This document shows, piece after piece, positions 1 to 11,444 of a stretch of 64,000 nucleotides of DNA. Made by a program: the position numbers and the translations under genes. Position 1 is the first letter of the stretch. The number at the start of each line of letters is the position of its first letter. This DNA is from Harmothoe impar (Eukaryota; Annelida; Polychaeta; Phyllodocida; Polynoidae): the NCBI GenBank assembly GCA_947462335.1, contig OX381708.1, forward strand, positions 7,750,001 through 7,814,000. The letters are read 5' to 3'. Below the pieces are notes generated by a model. It was not told the origin of the DNA. It did not search any database and saw only the letters and a list, made by a program, of their open reading frames with translations.

Positions 1-93
1 GACTTGTTCCTGCAACTGCTGTGTGTACACTGACACCAGCAATCTCGTGAGATCTTGGTTCTGTTCTCGTAATGCAGCTTTTTCTTTGGCAAG
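1..93 (-). CDS. Partial coiled-coil exon at window edge
   Basis: Read on the minus strand, positions 93 to 1 are open for 31 codons. They encode a charged, Leu/Gln/Glu-rich stretch (contains AKEKAALREQNQDLTRLL, then TQQLQEQV) with heptad-like spacing typical of a coiled coil. An in-frame TAG sits just upstream at 94-96, and its AG (94-95) can act as a 3' splice site, so this would be an internal exon running off the left edge. The plus strand has a donor-like ATG^GTGAGT in the same place, but its translation is Cys-rich and unconvincing. The gene cannot be identified. Confidence 0.4.
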
Positions 94-329
94 CTATGGT
101 GAGTGGATATCTGGTACCCACCTGAATCTTGCGAGAACTCCCGAGGAGGGAACTAACATGGCCGCCCATATGGAGAAAAATGAATTATCGCTATACAGTA
201 GGGTTTGCAGTAGTCGGGGAGCCTTGTGAAATTTAGACGCAAGTCAGGAAAAATGAAAAAAATTATAAAAACAAAATCCTCTAGAATTTACCATTTGCTC
301 TCGAAATTATATTAGCTTTTCCGGCATTA

Positions 330-535
330 GGGTAGATTTACCATGAGTCGGACACATACCCTAAGACGGACAGGGACAATTGGGGTATATGTACAATGCA
401 ACTTCTAGTGTTAGTTTTATGGAAAGAATAACACTTAAACTTTACCATTGTTAACAAAGAGTTTAAAATGCTTGAATAGCCAAAAAAGCAAGTGTCCTTC
501 TGAGGGTATGTGTCCGACTCTAGGTGAATCTACCC
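330..535. mobile_element. 206-bp MITE, TA target site
   Basis: Terminal inverted repeats of roughly 40 bp: GGGTAGATTTACC at the left and GGTGAATCTACCC at the right. The inner TIR sequence (AGTCGGACACATACCC and its complement) is also shared. The element is flanked by TA on both sides (328-329 and 536-537). There is no coding capacity. The TA duplication suggests a Tc1/mariner-type mobiliser (inference). Confidence 0.75.
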
Positions 536-1647
536 TATATCAGTTTGATATAGCTGTTGAGTTGAAGACCACACTTTTCTTTTTTATTCTTTGGGTTACG
601 GACACGTCAGAAGTACGGAGAACGGAGAGAGGAAATAAAGATAAACAGGGCATTTAATCATTTGTGTACAGAAAGTAGATATCGCAATGTCAGATGGGCA
701 AATAAACAGGATACCAGATTCGACGTAATAAGCCCTTTGGGCGCTTATAAAATTATTTTCAAGGCGTTTTAAGTACTTAATAGTTTGATTGTCTCAAAAA
801 TCGGAAAATTTGAACCATTGTCCTAGTCTAGAAATGTCCTAAAATGGGAGGGGGCGCTTATCACGTCGAATACGGTAGATCTAACAATAAAATAATCAAT
901 AATATTCAAGGAAGAGAGATTTTGACAAATTGCTTCATTTCAAATTATTTTATTTTTAAAAAATGAAAAAGAATGTTACCAAAGGCTGAACCAAGCCAGG
1001 TGGTCACGTGTGTTTGAACCCTAAGTCTGTAAAGTGTTTGTCAATGTCATCTATTGATTTAATTTCAAAAGTTTAACGTAATCAGTTATCAAGATATTGA
1101 GAGAGAACCTGAAGCATTCCATAGTAATTAAGCATACGAACGAATAAAACGGTCCGTCTATGTTTGATTTCAAGATATTATAACAATTGTAGCGACTTGA
1201 TCTGAGTAATAACTAATACAGATATGGGGCTTGTAATTGATAAGATACTCATCCCCAGAACACTATACTGGTGGCCATAGTCCACAAGTGCCAACCGGAA
1301 TTGTTCACCCCTTTTCCATCGTCTCTTTAAAGAAATCAGATATACCTCTGTAGCAAGGTCAAACCCGTAAGGTCAACACAAGTGCCATCTACTGTGTGTA
1401 GTTAATGAAATGAGTGTAAAGTGAACTCAGTTGTCATCGAAACAGCATTTGACAAACTGTAAACTGACTCTATCCAGATGCAGTGAAAGGTTGTAAACTG
1501 CTTTTGGAAGGGCTTGATGAAAAATCAAGCCATGTCAAGAATCACGTAAACAATATGTGATTGTATCATACTTTGTGATTCTATAGCAAATAGTAGATAA
1601 CTAGTGACAGTTTGCTAATGGCCTTTCCACCGCTTTTGTCTTTTCAG
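536..1647. other. Non-coding DNA upstream of the BTB-Kelch exon
   Basis: No convincing exon, RNA gene or repeat was seen. The stretch ends in a polypyrimidine run and AG (1630-1647, ending TTTTGTCTTTTCAG), which reads as a 3' splice acceptor. The upstream part is therefore probably an intron, and a 5' leader exon of the BTB-Kelch gene may lie in or beyond it. I could not locate it. Confidence 0.5.
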
Positions 1648-4490
1648 ATGTTCTACCAACCTGGTATGATGTTTCAGCCTGGTGTGGCGTATCATCGCCC
1701 GATGCAGAGACCACCTCCCACACAAAGCCTGGACCTGGGTGTGGTGAACGGGGCAGAGGATCTATGGCAGAACGGTCAGCTGCTAGACTACACCCTCAGA
1801 GTGGCCGACCAGAGATTCAGAGTGCACAAGTTTGTGTTGGCTTCCGTCAGTGACTACTTCCGTGCCATGTTCTCCGGACCTATGTCAAACAAGACTAAGA
1901 ACTCGGTAGAGCTGAAGGGGGTTTCTACCGCTGGAGTCTCCAGACTCATCAAGTTCATCTACACTGGAGATAAGAAGCTGATTAAGAGTAACCCCAAGGA
2001 GATACTGGAGGTTGCAGTGTACCTTCAGATACCAACGGTGACTCAGCAATGTAAGGAGTCTCTCATAAGGAAGCTGAGTCCGACCAACTGCATCGACTAC
2101 CTCGCTACGTTTGAGATGTTTGCCATGAAAGAAGAGGCACAGAAAGTTCGGGACTTTATTAAAGTTAACATTGAAGCTGTTAAGTTGCAGACCAAGCCTG
2201 TGGATCTGAGCATTGAATGGGTGCAGCTCATGCTGGACGATTGGAAGAGGCCGGAATGGGAGATGTTTCAGTATATAAGGTCCTGGGTCAATGCTGACTT
2301 TGCTAGTCGTAAAAACTTCATGACTGATTTGATGTGTAAGGTGAGGTTTTGCCTCATGACTCCGCAGGAGGTTTCCCTTATTAAAGGTATGCGGGAATAT
2401 AAACATGCTGAACGTCAATGGAGGGTGCTCGTCGATCTTGCTGATCTGTACCACCAACAACCAATCCTGGTGCAAGTCTCTGACGACTCAGACCAAAGCA
2501 AGATCAGGTATGGAAAGTCACCGGTCGTCATCAGTACCGGTCCAAACTTAGCCAAGACATCACACTCTTATATGTTGGACAAAGATCAAAAGAAGAGAAA
2601 TATCTGGAAGAAATGTGATGGGATCGTTCCCCCAGAAGGCCCGGGGAAGCTTTCCTATGTCATTGAGGTCAATAATTTCCTTGTGACTTGTACTGAATTT
2701 AGTGATATGCAAAAGTGGAACATCTTTGACCCAAGAAATATGACGTGGTTTAATATGGCCAGTATGCGACGGCCAAAGGATGAGTTTGCCATGGTTTACC
2801 ACGACAAACACCTCTACGTTTTAGGAGGAGCTCGACTCTCCTGGACCAACCAGAAATATGTAACCGACACAATCGATGAGTTCAGCTTCCTAGAAAATCG
2901 ATGGAAGTCTGGAGGCAAGTTGCCAGTCGCGCTTAAAAACCATGCGGCTTGTGTCATCAATGGCCGCATCTACATCAGTGGTGGTGATGTCGCCAGTGGT
3001 CAAGGCACTTGCTCATCATCTAGACTCGATTGTCTTGATCTGCATACTGGGAAGTGGCGTCAGAAGGCAGCCATGCCTAAAGCAGTCACCAAACACAAGA
3101 TGTGTGTGATGACGATCTACAGACAGGAGGCCATCGTTGTCGTCGATCAGAATCTGCAGATCACCTACTACGACCTGAGAGAAAACGAATGGTCCTCGGT
3201 TAAAGTGAGTATATCCTATGTGTGCGACAATAAGGCTGTGTCTCATGAGATGGGGCCAATGTGATAATCTTTGATCAGGTGCCATCTTTTACTGGCTTGA
3301 TAGAAAACGGTTTATTTAGGGCAGATGAAGATAAAAATGGACTAAAAAGGTCAATGGATGTTATAACACTTTAATAAATTAGTAGTTAGTAGCCCATCTA
3401 TATCTTCATCGGTCCTAAATAAACCCAAGTCAAAGATGGCACCCGGTCAAAGACTATCACATTGGCCTCATCTCATGAGCCATAAATATATTTTTCCCCA
3501 TAATGAGTCAGAATCTTCACATATGACATACTTAAACTTTTATCTATTCCTTTCCCCTTCATGCCCTCTGTTATCTTGCTCAAATTAGATTTTATTGCTC
3601 AATATATGGTTATTTTGGAATAAAATCGTGCACCCTTTGATTCCATGCATTGATGATACACTAGAAAAGCCCAAAGTTGGACCCTATACACTTCCTGAGC
3701 TCTTAGGGAGTGATCATTTATTATCAGGGTGGGTGTAAAGAATTTTGCGCCCTCCGCGTGGAAACCCATCACCACCCACCCCCCCCCCCCCCCCCGTTGT
3801 TAAAAAAGTGATCACTCCCTTACTGCCCATGGATACCATTTTAATATGCCCCAATCCATAAATAATACATTTTTACAATATTTGAAACATATTTACGTGG
3901 GATTTAGAATTTTGTTGAAAATCAAATATACCCACTTTCAGTTCTCCATCTGCAAGCACCACACTGGGCCGGAGAAGGAGGATACCGAGGACGCTGCAGC
4001 TAAGGATGTCGAGCGGCTGATGCTGGGGTCTAGCAGTCTGATGCTGTCCACAGGGAACTCCCTCTTCCTGCTGAACCTGATCGAACAACCAGACATGGAT
4101 GAGGATGACTACAAGTACTGGGACTACGGACTGTTGGGGGACATCGAGTACTTTGAGAACAGCTACATCTGTATGAAGTGGAAGTTCAAAGAAGATGAGC
4201 GCAAAGTCTGTCAGTTTGCCATGAAGGATTTCCCGATTCGACCACTGCCACAACAACATGACGTCCATGTTATAGCTGCGATGCTGGCAGTCCCGGAGAA
4301 GGCAGACGCTGGTGTGATGCCTGAGGGAGCGGCCGCCAGAGGGCAGCAGCAGAGTTCTGCCGATGTCAGAGGCCCTGGGAGCGGAAATCACTCTGGGACT
4401 GGGAGAGGTAAATCTCGCTCCAGGAGAGGCGGATCTCGTTCTGGGAGAGGTGGATCGTATCAAGGCAGAGGTGGAGGAGACTACTACTAA
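1648..4490 (+). CDS. BTB-BACK-Kelch (KLHL-like) protein, two coding exons
   Basis: Exons are 1648-3204 and 3942-4490. The intron has donor AAA^GTGAGT, acceptor CCCACTTTCAG^ and phase 0. Together they encode about 701 residues ending at TAA. The first codon seen is the ATG directly after a strong acceptor, so translation may start here or in an unseen upstream exon. Domains: a Pro-rich N-terminus (1-35), BTB (about 36-142), BACK (about 147-245), and degenerate Kelch blades (about 335-620) with YVLGG (390-394) and YISGG (442-446). An acidic stretch around DMDEDDYKYWD follows. The tail is Gly/Arg/Ser-rich with several RGG motifs and ends GGGDYY. BTB-BACK-Kelch proteins usually act as substrate adaptors of Cullin-3 ubiquitin ligases. 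The RGG tail, an RNA/protein-binding type of sequence, is unusual for the family. The exact orthologue is not recognised. Confidence 0.88.
3234..3481. mobile_element. Foldback-family element inside the Kelch intron
   Basis: Inverted arms of about 55 bp begin GGCTGTGTCTCATGAG on the left and end TCTCATGAGCC on the right. Each contains the CTTTGA-CAGG/CCGG-TCAAAG motif that forms the tandem arms of the larger elements at 14594 and 54911. It starts about 30 bases after the donor site, so the donor lies just outside it. Confidence 0.6.
3706..3819. mobile_element. PIF/Harbinger-like MITE in the Kelch intron
   Basis: The TIR starts GGGAGTGATCATTT and ends AAGTGATCACTCCC. Flanking TTA triplets (3703-3705 and 3820-3822) are the target duplication. 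The interior is G-rich at the left and a long C run at the right. A 3-bp TWA duplication together with a GGG start is typical of PIF/Harbinger non-autonomous elements. Confidence 0.75.
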
Positions 4491-4517
4491 CGGAGTGACG
4501 GCCGCCATGTTGACTAA

Positions 4518-4804
4518 GGGAGTGATCATTTTTTTAACAACAGGGGGGGGTGGTGGGTTGGGGGGGGGGGGGGAAATATTGGACCCTTCTTGGGGGGGGG
4601 GGGGGCAAAATAATTTGAACTGTTTTGAGCCAAAAAGCCCGCGTGTCACTATGCTTTAAAGGGCCCGCGTGCGAGCCGATTGTCGGCCCTAAGGGAGGGG
4701 GGGGTAAAATATTTAGACCCCTCGACTGGGGTGGTGTAAATAATGTCGCACGCTCCGCGCGGAAACCCACCACCCCACCCTGTTGTTCAAAAATGATCAC
4801 TCCC
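4518..4804. mobile_element. PIF/Harbinger-like MITE just 3' of the Kelch gene
   Basis: TIRs are GGGAGTGATCATTTTTT and its complement ending TGATCACTCCC. The TSD is TAA on both sides (4515-4517, 4805-4807). Long poly-G runs sit inside the left TIR. It begins 27 bases after the Kelch stop codon and so probably lies in the 3' UTR. Confidence 0.8.
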
Positions 4805-4807
4805 TAA

Positions 4808-5856
4808 CAGGCCACTAGGCCACACTGTGACACACGAAAAAAGTTGGTCATGGGATTTTGGTTTTCCAAATTTTCTTCTTTTTTTTTGTCTGCAGATTTC
4901 AACCTTGAATCAAGTGGAGCGGGCAAATTATTTTTTTTCTGAGGCAAAATCCTTTTTCTATCTTAAATACTCTCAAATTTCCAGGCTCTCGATCAAAGAG
5001 GAAATCACCCCAAAAATGAATATTGAAGAAATGAGACAGCTGATCATAAACTCGTCTCCACCTTTAAAGGATGGCTAGTCCTGCTAGCACCGATTGACCA
5101 ACCAGGGTGCCGCTAAAGTTCCATTTGTTCCGTCCGTTTTGCTGCGCTCTATGGGCTGGTCGCCCTTTAATTAAATGAGACTTGTAAAATAAACTGAGGC
5201 TCATACTACTTAAAGGAGCATTCTCACCACTTGCACTTAACCACATAGTAGCACAGTACCAGAATTGTGAATCAAATATGCTTGGTGATTATGCTGTTTA
5301 AGGTACGATTTGGGTGGAGGGGGGATAAAGCTCGTACTCAGGCTTATTTCATGGTGAGTACGGTCTGTTAATGTTAAACCGATGGAAGGGCAGTTTGCCA
5401 GAGCACCGTGAAATAACGCCAGGTGTGACTGCAGAGGGGGTTTCGGTGACTTGGCGACCTGGGCCGTTTTCCAGGCGAATTTTCGACCTGGGGCAATAAT
5501 TTAAGCGACCTGGCGACTTTTGCAAAGATTTGATCATATGATAAAGGGTCTAAAAACACGACCTTGCGACCTGGGGGCCTTAATTTCGGCGACTTTCCGA
5601 CCTGAGGGGGGCCCCCTCTGCACCCCCCCTAGGTTGCATTGCACGCTGTGGCCGTATTGCACGCTCCCGAGGGACACGTGACCTCGGGAAAATTCAATTT
5701 CGTGTTTTTTTTATGTGGATTTAGGTATCTTTTGTGTATTTTTTAATGAAATACCCTGAAATAAATACGGAGCGTCACTTAAAAGTGCCCTCATCTGTGT
5801 TTATTTTTCTCGGGATGCCTGTCTCGTATTGCATGCTGGCCGAAGACCTAGTGTAA
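4808..5856. repeat. Non-coding DNA with a dispersed 'CGACCTGG' repeat
   Basis: No gene was seen. About 5440-5610 holds a dispersed repeat rich in GGCGACCTGG-like words and GGGTCTAAAAA. Related sequence recurs near 10757-10950, 22910-22990 and, in inverted orientation, 60690-60830. A G-rich to C-rich switch lies near 5600-5630. The rest is unremarkable. Confidence 0.5.
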
Positions 5857-6090
5857 AGGCGGTGATCCACTGCCGCGAGTCTGCTGCGAATGTTGTCGTT
5901 CGACAGACCCTTGCGAGTACACTCGTAAAAATCAAAACTTTTTGATTTCTGCGAATTTACTCGCAGCCGCACGCCCTTCGCAACGACTCGCAGCAGCAGA
6001 TCCACTGCTGGAACGTTTTGTGCGTGTGTACTCGCACGAGTGTCATTCGCAGCAAAATCGCAGCAAATACGTGGCAGTGGATCACCGGCT
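5857..6090. mobile_element. 234-bp MITE with TAA duplication
   Basis: The left end is AGGCGGTGATCCACTGCC and the right end is GGCAGTGGATCACCGGCT. Both are flanked by TAA (5854-5856 and 6091-6093). The interior is a set of CGCAGCAG/TACTCGC palindromic words. No coding capacity. Confidence 0.75.
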
Positions 6091-6412
6091 TAATACTAGA
6101 CAGGCAACCCTCATGAAATAACAACTGACTCGGTCACTTTAGCGTGCTGTCTATTTATTTAATGCAAATGATCACTTCATTACTTCAGTCTACGTAATCA
6201 GAGAGCCATGGTAACCAATGATATGAATGAGAAATGGCTATATAGGAACTCCATTCATAATCAAAGTTAATAGGGCAAGAGTTTGTAATATGTAAATTTA
6301 GATTAAACAACCCTTGTTATTCTGGTGGTACATGTAGTAATGTCTGTCGATTGATTGATAGTTAATGTAGATATTAAGTGTACTAATGCCTATATTATGC
6401 ACATACGATATA
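6091..6412. other. Unannotated stretch
   Basis: A/T-rich sequence. I see no exon, RNA gene or repeat structure in it. Confidence 0.4.
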
Positions 6413-7604
6413 GCTCTCCTGGGTGCGTGGACAAAAATTCTGAGCATAAGGACACTCCAAAAGTAGTTATTTCTCATCACCGCACGCGTCATGACCATCG
6501 TGATTTGGTGAAAACTTTCTTCTTTTTTTAAAAAAGATTTTTGATGAAAAATCTGTCAGATTAAGCTTAGACTGTCAGTAATGCATTGAGCTAGGAATAA
6601 CTTGCATTGTAACAACTATTGCGGATCAATCTGCTCCCTCATAGATACCCTCACAATATTGGATAATAGTTAAAGGAAGCAAATGATCCTTCTAATAAAA
6701 TATCTAGTACTAAAACAAAACCATTTATATGCATTTATAAATACCCTGGAGTCTAACCAAACTAGACTCCAGATCCCCCCCCCCCTTTTTTTTTCTTCTC
6801 TTTCCCACAAAGGTGACTCTCTGACTCACCTGATAAAATTGCAACCTCCTAAGTCCAGCGGCCTTGGGCCAGGGGTTTCACTGTAATAGCAACCTAATAC
6901 TCAATTGAGTAGGGATGAAAGTGAAACCTTTCATTTATTGTCTTCTTGTCGAATATTGTTTAACATAACATGTACAAGTCCAGCGACCACACTCGAGTGT
7001 TGTATACCGGTATTCAATCATAAATAGATACCATAATGCAATATCTAGATGTAACTGTACCATTTACAAATGACAAAAGAGACAATAAAATGATTAATAA
7101 ACTCAAAAAAAAAATTAAGTACTAAAATGTGAAAACCATGCATGAAAAGTCTCAATTTTCCTATATATTTTAGACCCCAGTAAAAAAAAATATATATAAG
7201 AAAGTGCCCTCATATTTCTCACTGCCAGGTGATGAGAAACACATTTTTTTAGTGATCCCTAATCTTAGGGAGTATTCATTTATTAGTTACGGGGGGGGGG
7301 GGTAAAGAATTTGAACCCCTCTTGGGCCCCTTTTTAGCAAAAAGCAGCGCATTACTATAGTTCAAAAGGGGCGAGGGGGGATGTAAAAGTTCCGAAATCT
7401 TACCACCCCAGCGTCTGCCATCCTGTGATTAATAAATGAACACTCCCTTAAGTCAATAAACTTAAAATAACTCGGAAAAAAACAAGAATCATACTGTCCT
7501 TAGCCGTAGATATTTGGTCAGTACTGTAAGATTATGGATTTTTAAGGTTATTAATTTGAGATTAAGATTGTGGGCAGAACACTTGTCCACGCACCCAGGA
7601 GAGT
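6413..7604. mobile_element. TIR element, about 1.2 kb, TA-flanked
   Basis: The left terminus GCTCTCCTGGGTGCGTGGAC is matched by the right terminus GTCCACGCACCCAGGAGAGT, with further TIR similarity inside. Each terminus is flanked by TA. No transposase is recognisable. A PIF-like MITE (7268-7447) is nested within it. Single ends of the same family occur at about 39050 and 50278, and a related short copy is at 54563-54765. Confidence 0.6.
7268..7447. mobile_element. PIF/Harbinger-like MITE, nested
   Basis: The ends are GGGAGTATTCATTTATTA and TAATAAATGAACACTCCC. The TSD is TTA on both sides (7265-7267, 7448-7450). It is a diverged subfamily of the 3706/4518 elements and is inserted in the 6413-7604 element. 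Confidence 0.75.
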
Positions 7605-8457
7605 TATCCCATATTTGCCTATATTGTCCGTGAATGCATTAACTATAATTGTTCTATAGTATTATTCACCTATTGTATACTAAAGCATTATGTGGCCATT
7701 ATAGAGTTAATTACAGATTACTGTCTGTTGTTTAGAAACACCTATGAAATGGTCATGTCCCTTGATGCGAAATAAAAATGTGTTCATTATCTAGACATTT
7801 ATTTCTTCTATACCCATGGCGTCAAATTAGAAATGGTACCCCGTACCTAGCCCTACTTGTGGTGTTTTTTTTTGATAAGGTGGAACTGACACTCAATGGA
7901 TTTTCATTAAAGGGGCTCGCTACTTGTTGCAGGATTACTGATGTTCTATTGACTTTTGCATATAACTCAGGATTATGTTATTTTGATATATTATCTAATA
8001 GAAAATCAAAAGAAATCGCCATGTCACGGTATTAACTTTCATGATAGGGACATTTGAGCAAAGGAGTACCTTATAACTATAAAAATGAAAACAGCATTTT
8101 CACATTATCTGTCATGGATAATCCCCTTCTTCTATTGATATTGCAACCAAACTTTGGGAATGTATAATGGACATCTATATAAAGATTTTAGGACCAATAA
8201 AACAGGAGGTCACGGATAAAATGAGAAAGGAAAGAATTTTGGAAAAATATTTCTTTCGCCTTAACTATAGGATCCTATGGGTGTCCTAGCAGTGAATATA
8301 TCTGAACAATGGAGGTATACTGTCAAAGTAGCAAATACAAATAGTTGTTTTAGGGAAAGTGGTCTATGTAGGAATATGAATACAGCTTAAAGAATACTTT
8401 TCATGAGCTTTAATTTTTGGTGCCAGTTGGCTTCTGTGTAGGAACTAGCAATTCCCT
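7605..8457. other. Unannotated stretch
   Basis: A/T-rich sequence with only short open frames. No supported gene or repeat. Confidence 0.4.
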
Positions 8458-8724
8458 TTAAATAATGTCCACAGGGGCCATTGTCTGGTCAGGCAGTCTG
8501 CTTCGGGAGGCAGTCTGTAGAACAAAGTTACTCCACCTTCTGGATTTGTGCGGTAAGCCGTTGTGGCCGCATTGCACGGTACAGTTAGCATTCTTCCCAT
8601 GGTATTTGTTCCCGCAGCCTTGTCTGGTACACACCACAATGGTAAAATTAGCCACAGCCCACTGCTCACTGTCTCTTACTCTCGTTCCCAAATCCTTCCG
8701 AAGGAAGGCTCTGCTAACTGCCAA
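8458..8724 (-). other. Possible coding fragment, Cys/His-rich
   Basis: A minus-strand open stretch of 88 codons with protein-like composition. It includes VVCTRQGCGNKYHGKNANC and TVQCGHNGLPHKSRRW, a Cys/His pattern that could bind zinc. No family is recognised. The upstream end runs into the inverted repeat at 8681-8969, so this may be a fragment of a mobile element. Low certainty. Confidence 0.22.
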
Positions 8725-8969
8725 ATGTTGGGATTTTGCTGGGTCTGGGCAACCCCTGCTGGTAGCTTGGAACCAGCGAACAGGAAATGGAACTAGAAAG
8801 GCTGATGGTAAAACTACCTAAAACTAGCATCATACATTCTGGTTCCATTTCCTATTCCTGTTCACTGGTTCCAGCCTACCAGCAGGGGTTGTCCAGACCC
8901 AGCAAAATCCCAAGTTCAAGGTCATTTGGCTGTCCCCAGAGCCTTCCTTCGGAAGGATTTGGGAACGAG
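8681..8969. repeat. Snap-back inverted repeat
   Basis: Arms 8681-8793 and 8841-8969 are imperfect reverse complements around a 47-base loop. The outer ends are CTCGTTCCCAAATCC and GGATTTGGGAACGAG. Each arm also contains its own small palindrome, CCTTCCGAAGGAAGG. There is no sign of a target duplication. Confidence 0.7.
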
Positions 8970-9734
8970 GTTAACTTTTTCTCTGATGAGTGGCCAGTGC
9001 CACCCACCCTGCTGACCAACAGTGTCTGTTGCTCTCACCAGGTGGGGTGAGAATATAAGTCCTTCTCCTTGTAGCAATACTTCAGTCAATTGTATAACCA
9101 TTGATTGGTGACATTATTTTGAATGCAAAGTGTATCTTATGATCCTAAGTACATATGACTATGGTTTTTATTACAAGTTGTTGACAACTTTCTCTTCTGT
9201 GCTGCAGAATATAGAAAAAAAATATAATTACTTTATTTAGTGCTTTTCTCCCTAAATCGGTCATGGCTCATTGCTTTCACCTATGACCACTAATCTTTAT
9301 GGATTGATTATGTCTCCGACCATCTCCTCTAAATATCTGAGAAGTTTGATTGGGATATTACTGGTCAATTTTTCATAAAGTTCAAAACTGTTGAAAAAAA
9401 AGGGATTTGCACCTTACGCAGCTGTCCTATCATCAAATGTCAATATATCAAAATCTAGCACTAAGAGGTATTGATTTTTTTGCTTCTATTACATCAAACT
9501 AATATAATCCCAAGTGATTAAGAGATAATGTTGGAAGAATAGAATTGACAGAATCCTCCCGTATACTTTTAACTAGGAATGAAAAGCTATGGTGCGGCCC
9601 CTTTCAACTGATGCGGGTGGTCTCTGTTGAGCTGATAGTTTTTCAAGGGATTGTTCACGATTCATTTCTTTCAGTGCTTTAATTGACTATTATAGCCTTG
9701 TTTGTTTTAACTATCTGGATTGGATTTATCAGTA

Positions 9735-9955
9735 CCGTAAAACCTTGTGTATAAGCCGCTGCTTTTATGCGAATAAGATCAGCAGTGAGGCTTATAGGAT
9801 CGGCTCAGGGTTGGGGTGCGGCTTATACGTGAGTTTTGCCATTATGGTACAGTACTAAAGTCACCATAATCAGACCCCTGGTGCAGTTTATATGATCAGC
9901 CCAATGTCGGAGTGCGGCTTTTACGCGAGTTAGGCTTGTATGCAAGCTTTTACGG
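9735..9955. mobile_element. CCGTAAAACC-type MITE (pogo-like ends)
   Basis: The left end is TA|CCGTAAAACCTTGTGTATAAG and the right end is CTTTTACGG, with the following TA mutated to TG. It has internal CGGCTTATA words. It is the same family as 21995-22216 and 63650-63824. Confidence 0.6.
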
Positions 9956-10370
9956 TGGGTCGGATTTTTTTTAAACTGAAAAGTATCAAGAAATTGACTC
10001 GTGAACTTGAGTGCTGACTCATCAACCACAGCATCAACTCTTTGAGCTTTGAGGCAACTCTAAAATAGCCACGAAAATGGCCCAAAATAGTGGGGTTATA
10101 TTTTCAAAATCGGATAAAAATGTCCATAAAGATCAGCCATGTTTTGTTAGATAGGGTCGGGTAACCTGAAACACAGCTCTTTTTTTTTTAGCCTTACCAC
10201 ATATGGCCTCGCACCATATTAGCACAATATCTTATTCTTCAAGATTTCGGGCGACATCTCATGCTTCAACCACAGACAGAATAAACTCAAGTCCTATAAC
10301 ATATTGTGCTAATGAGGTGTCTTGGGATACAGCCCCAGCCCCCACTTGTGTGACTGCAGATGGCATGTGT

Positions 10371-10753
10371 GGACGAACTGACCAAGTCACTAGACGCCAC
10401 CCATTTTACCTGTAATCTTAAAATTCCCACTTTTCCTGTAATCTTATTCAGTTTCCAGGCCTATCCTCTAGATGGCAGCAGTGTAAGTAGTTAAATTGTA
10501 TATATTGGGGGCTCTGCCCCCGCAACCCCCGCCCCCTTTCTTTCTCTCTTCTTTTTCTTTATGAAACTGTAACAGAACTAAAACCGAACCCATCTACCCC
10601 TAAAGGATGGGACGATACTATGGGGCCATCTTGAGAAATGGAGGGAATCATTAAGATTACTGGAAAAGTGGGCTTTTTAAGATTACCGAAAAAGTGGGCA
10701 TTTTAAGATTACAGGTAAAACGGGTGGCGTCTAGTGACTTGGTCAGTTCGTCC
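10371..10753. mobile_element. Foldback element with about 50-100 bp arms
   Basis: The left arm starts GGACGAACTGACCAAGTCAC and the right arm ends GTGACTTGGTCAGTTCGTCC. Complementarity continues through the TTTACCTGTAATCTTAA region. The middle is a C-rich/T-rich spacer. Sequence near 53258-53375 resembles the left arm only. Confidence 0.65.
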
Positions 10754-11444
10754 CTTGTTGCCTGCAGATGGGCCAGAGCGACGTGGGCTGTTTTGGAGGC
10801 GACTTTCAACGTAAGGCAATAATAAAGACAACTTAGCAACTTTTGGTCAAAAATGACTAGAATAACTGGTCTAAAAAGGTGACTTTGTGACCTGGACCCC
10901 TTAATTTCATCGACTTTCCGACCTCGGGGGGAGGGGGGGGGACATCTTCACCCTCACTTGTGAAGAACGATAGATATGGGGGTAGACCCCTAAAATAGAC
11001 AGAGCGACGTGGCCTTTTCTTAAAATCAACAGGCGACATAGGGCTTAGTGACAAATGACAGGAGAAATATAAGATATTTACAAGGGACATGGCCTTTTCT
11101 TAAAATTGACAGGCGACGTGGAGTCTAGCATAGACAAATGACAGGAGAATTACAAAGATGCTGACAAATGACATGAGCATAATTTCTTAAAATGGACAGG
11201 CGACATGGGGACCCCCCATCTAGACCCCCATAGATACGAAGCAGACAGCATTCATAGTAGTTGGTCGTTTTACTAATATCCCACAAGGTCTACTTGCAAC
11301 CACCATCTTTGAATTAGCCCTGATGAGTTTACACTATACACACATTAACGTGCAGCCATTAAAGGCACATTAGGACCTACACAATCTAATTAATTTTGCT
11401 TGCGGTGACTGTGGCGCTTCCTTTAGACAATCCTGGAGCCGCTA

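Larger units (their letters stand above)
9107..11395. repeat. Degenerate, gene-less remnant of the transporter duplicon (unit 0)
   Basis: 9107-9960 closely follows 20715-22216 (and 43705-45168) for several hundred bases, except that a ~640-bp block present at 21197-21838 is absent here. 11240-11395 follows 23970-24130. The order is the same as in the transporter units, but no transporter ORF is present. It could be a decayed unit or a dispersed repeat shared by all copies. Confidence 0.5.

Noticed and set aside
1885..2475. Long minus-strand frame under the BTB-Kelch exon
   Set aside because: It is antisense to a well-supported coding exon and has no domain; a shadow frame.
3873..4649. 258-codon minus-strand frame with poly-Pro
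   Set aside because: It overlaps the second Kelch exon antisense and the poly-G of a MITE; the prolines come from the G-run.
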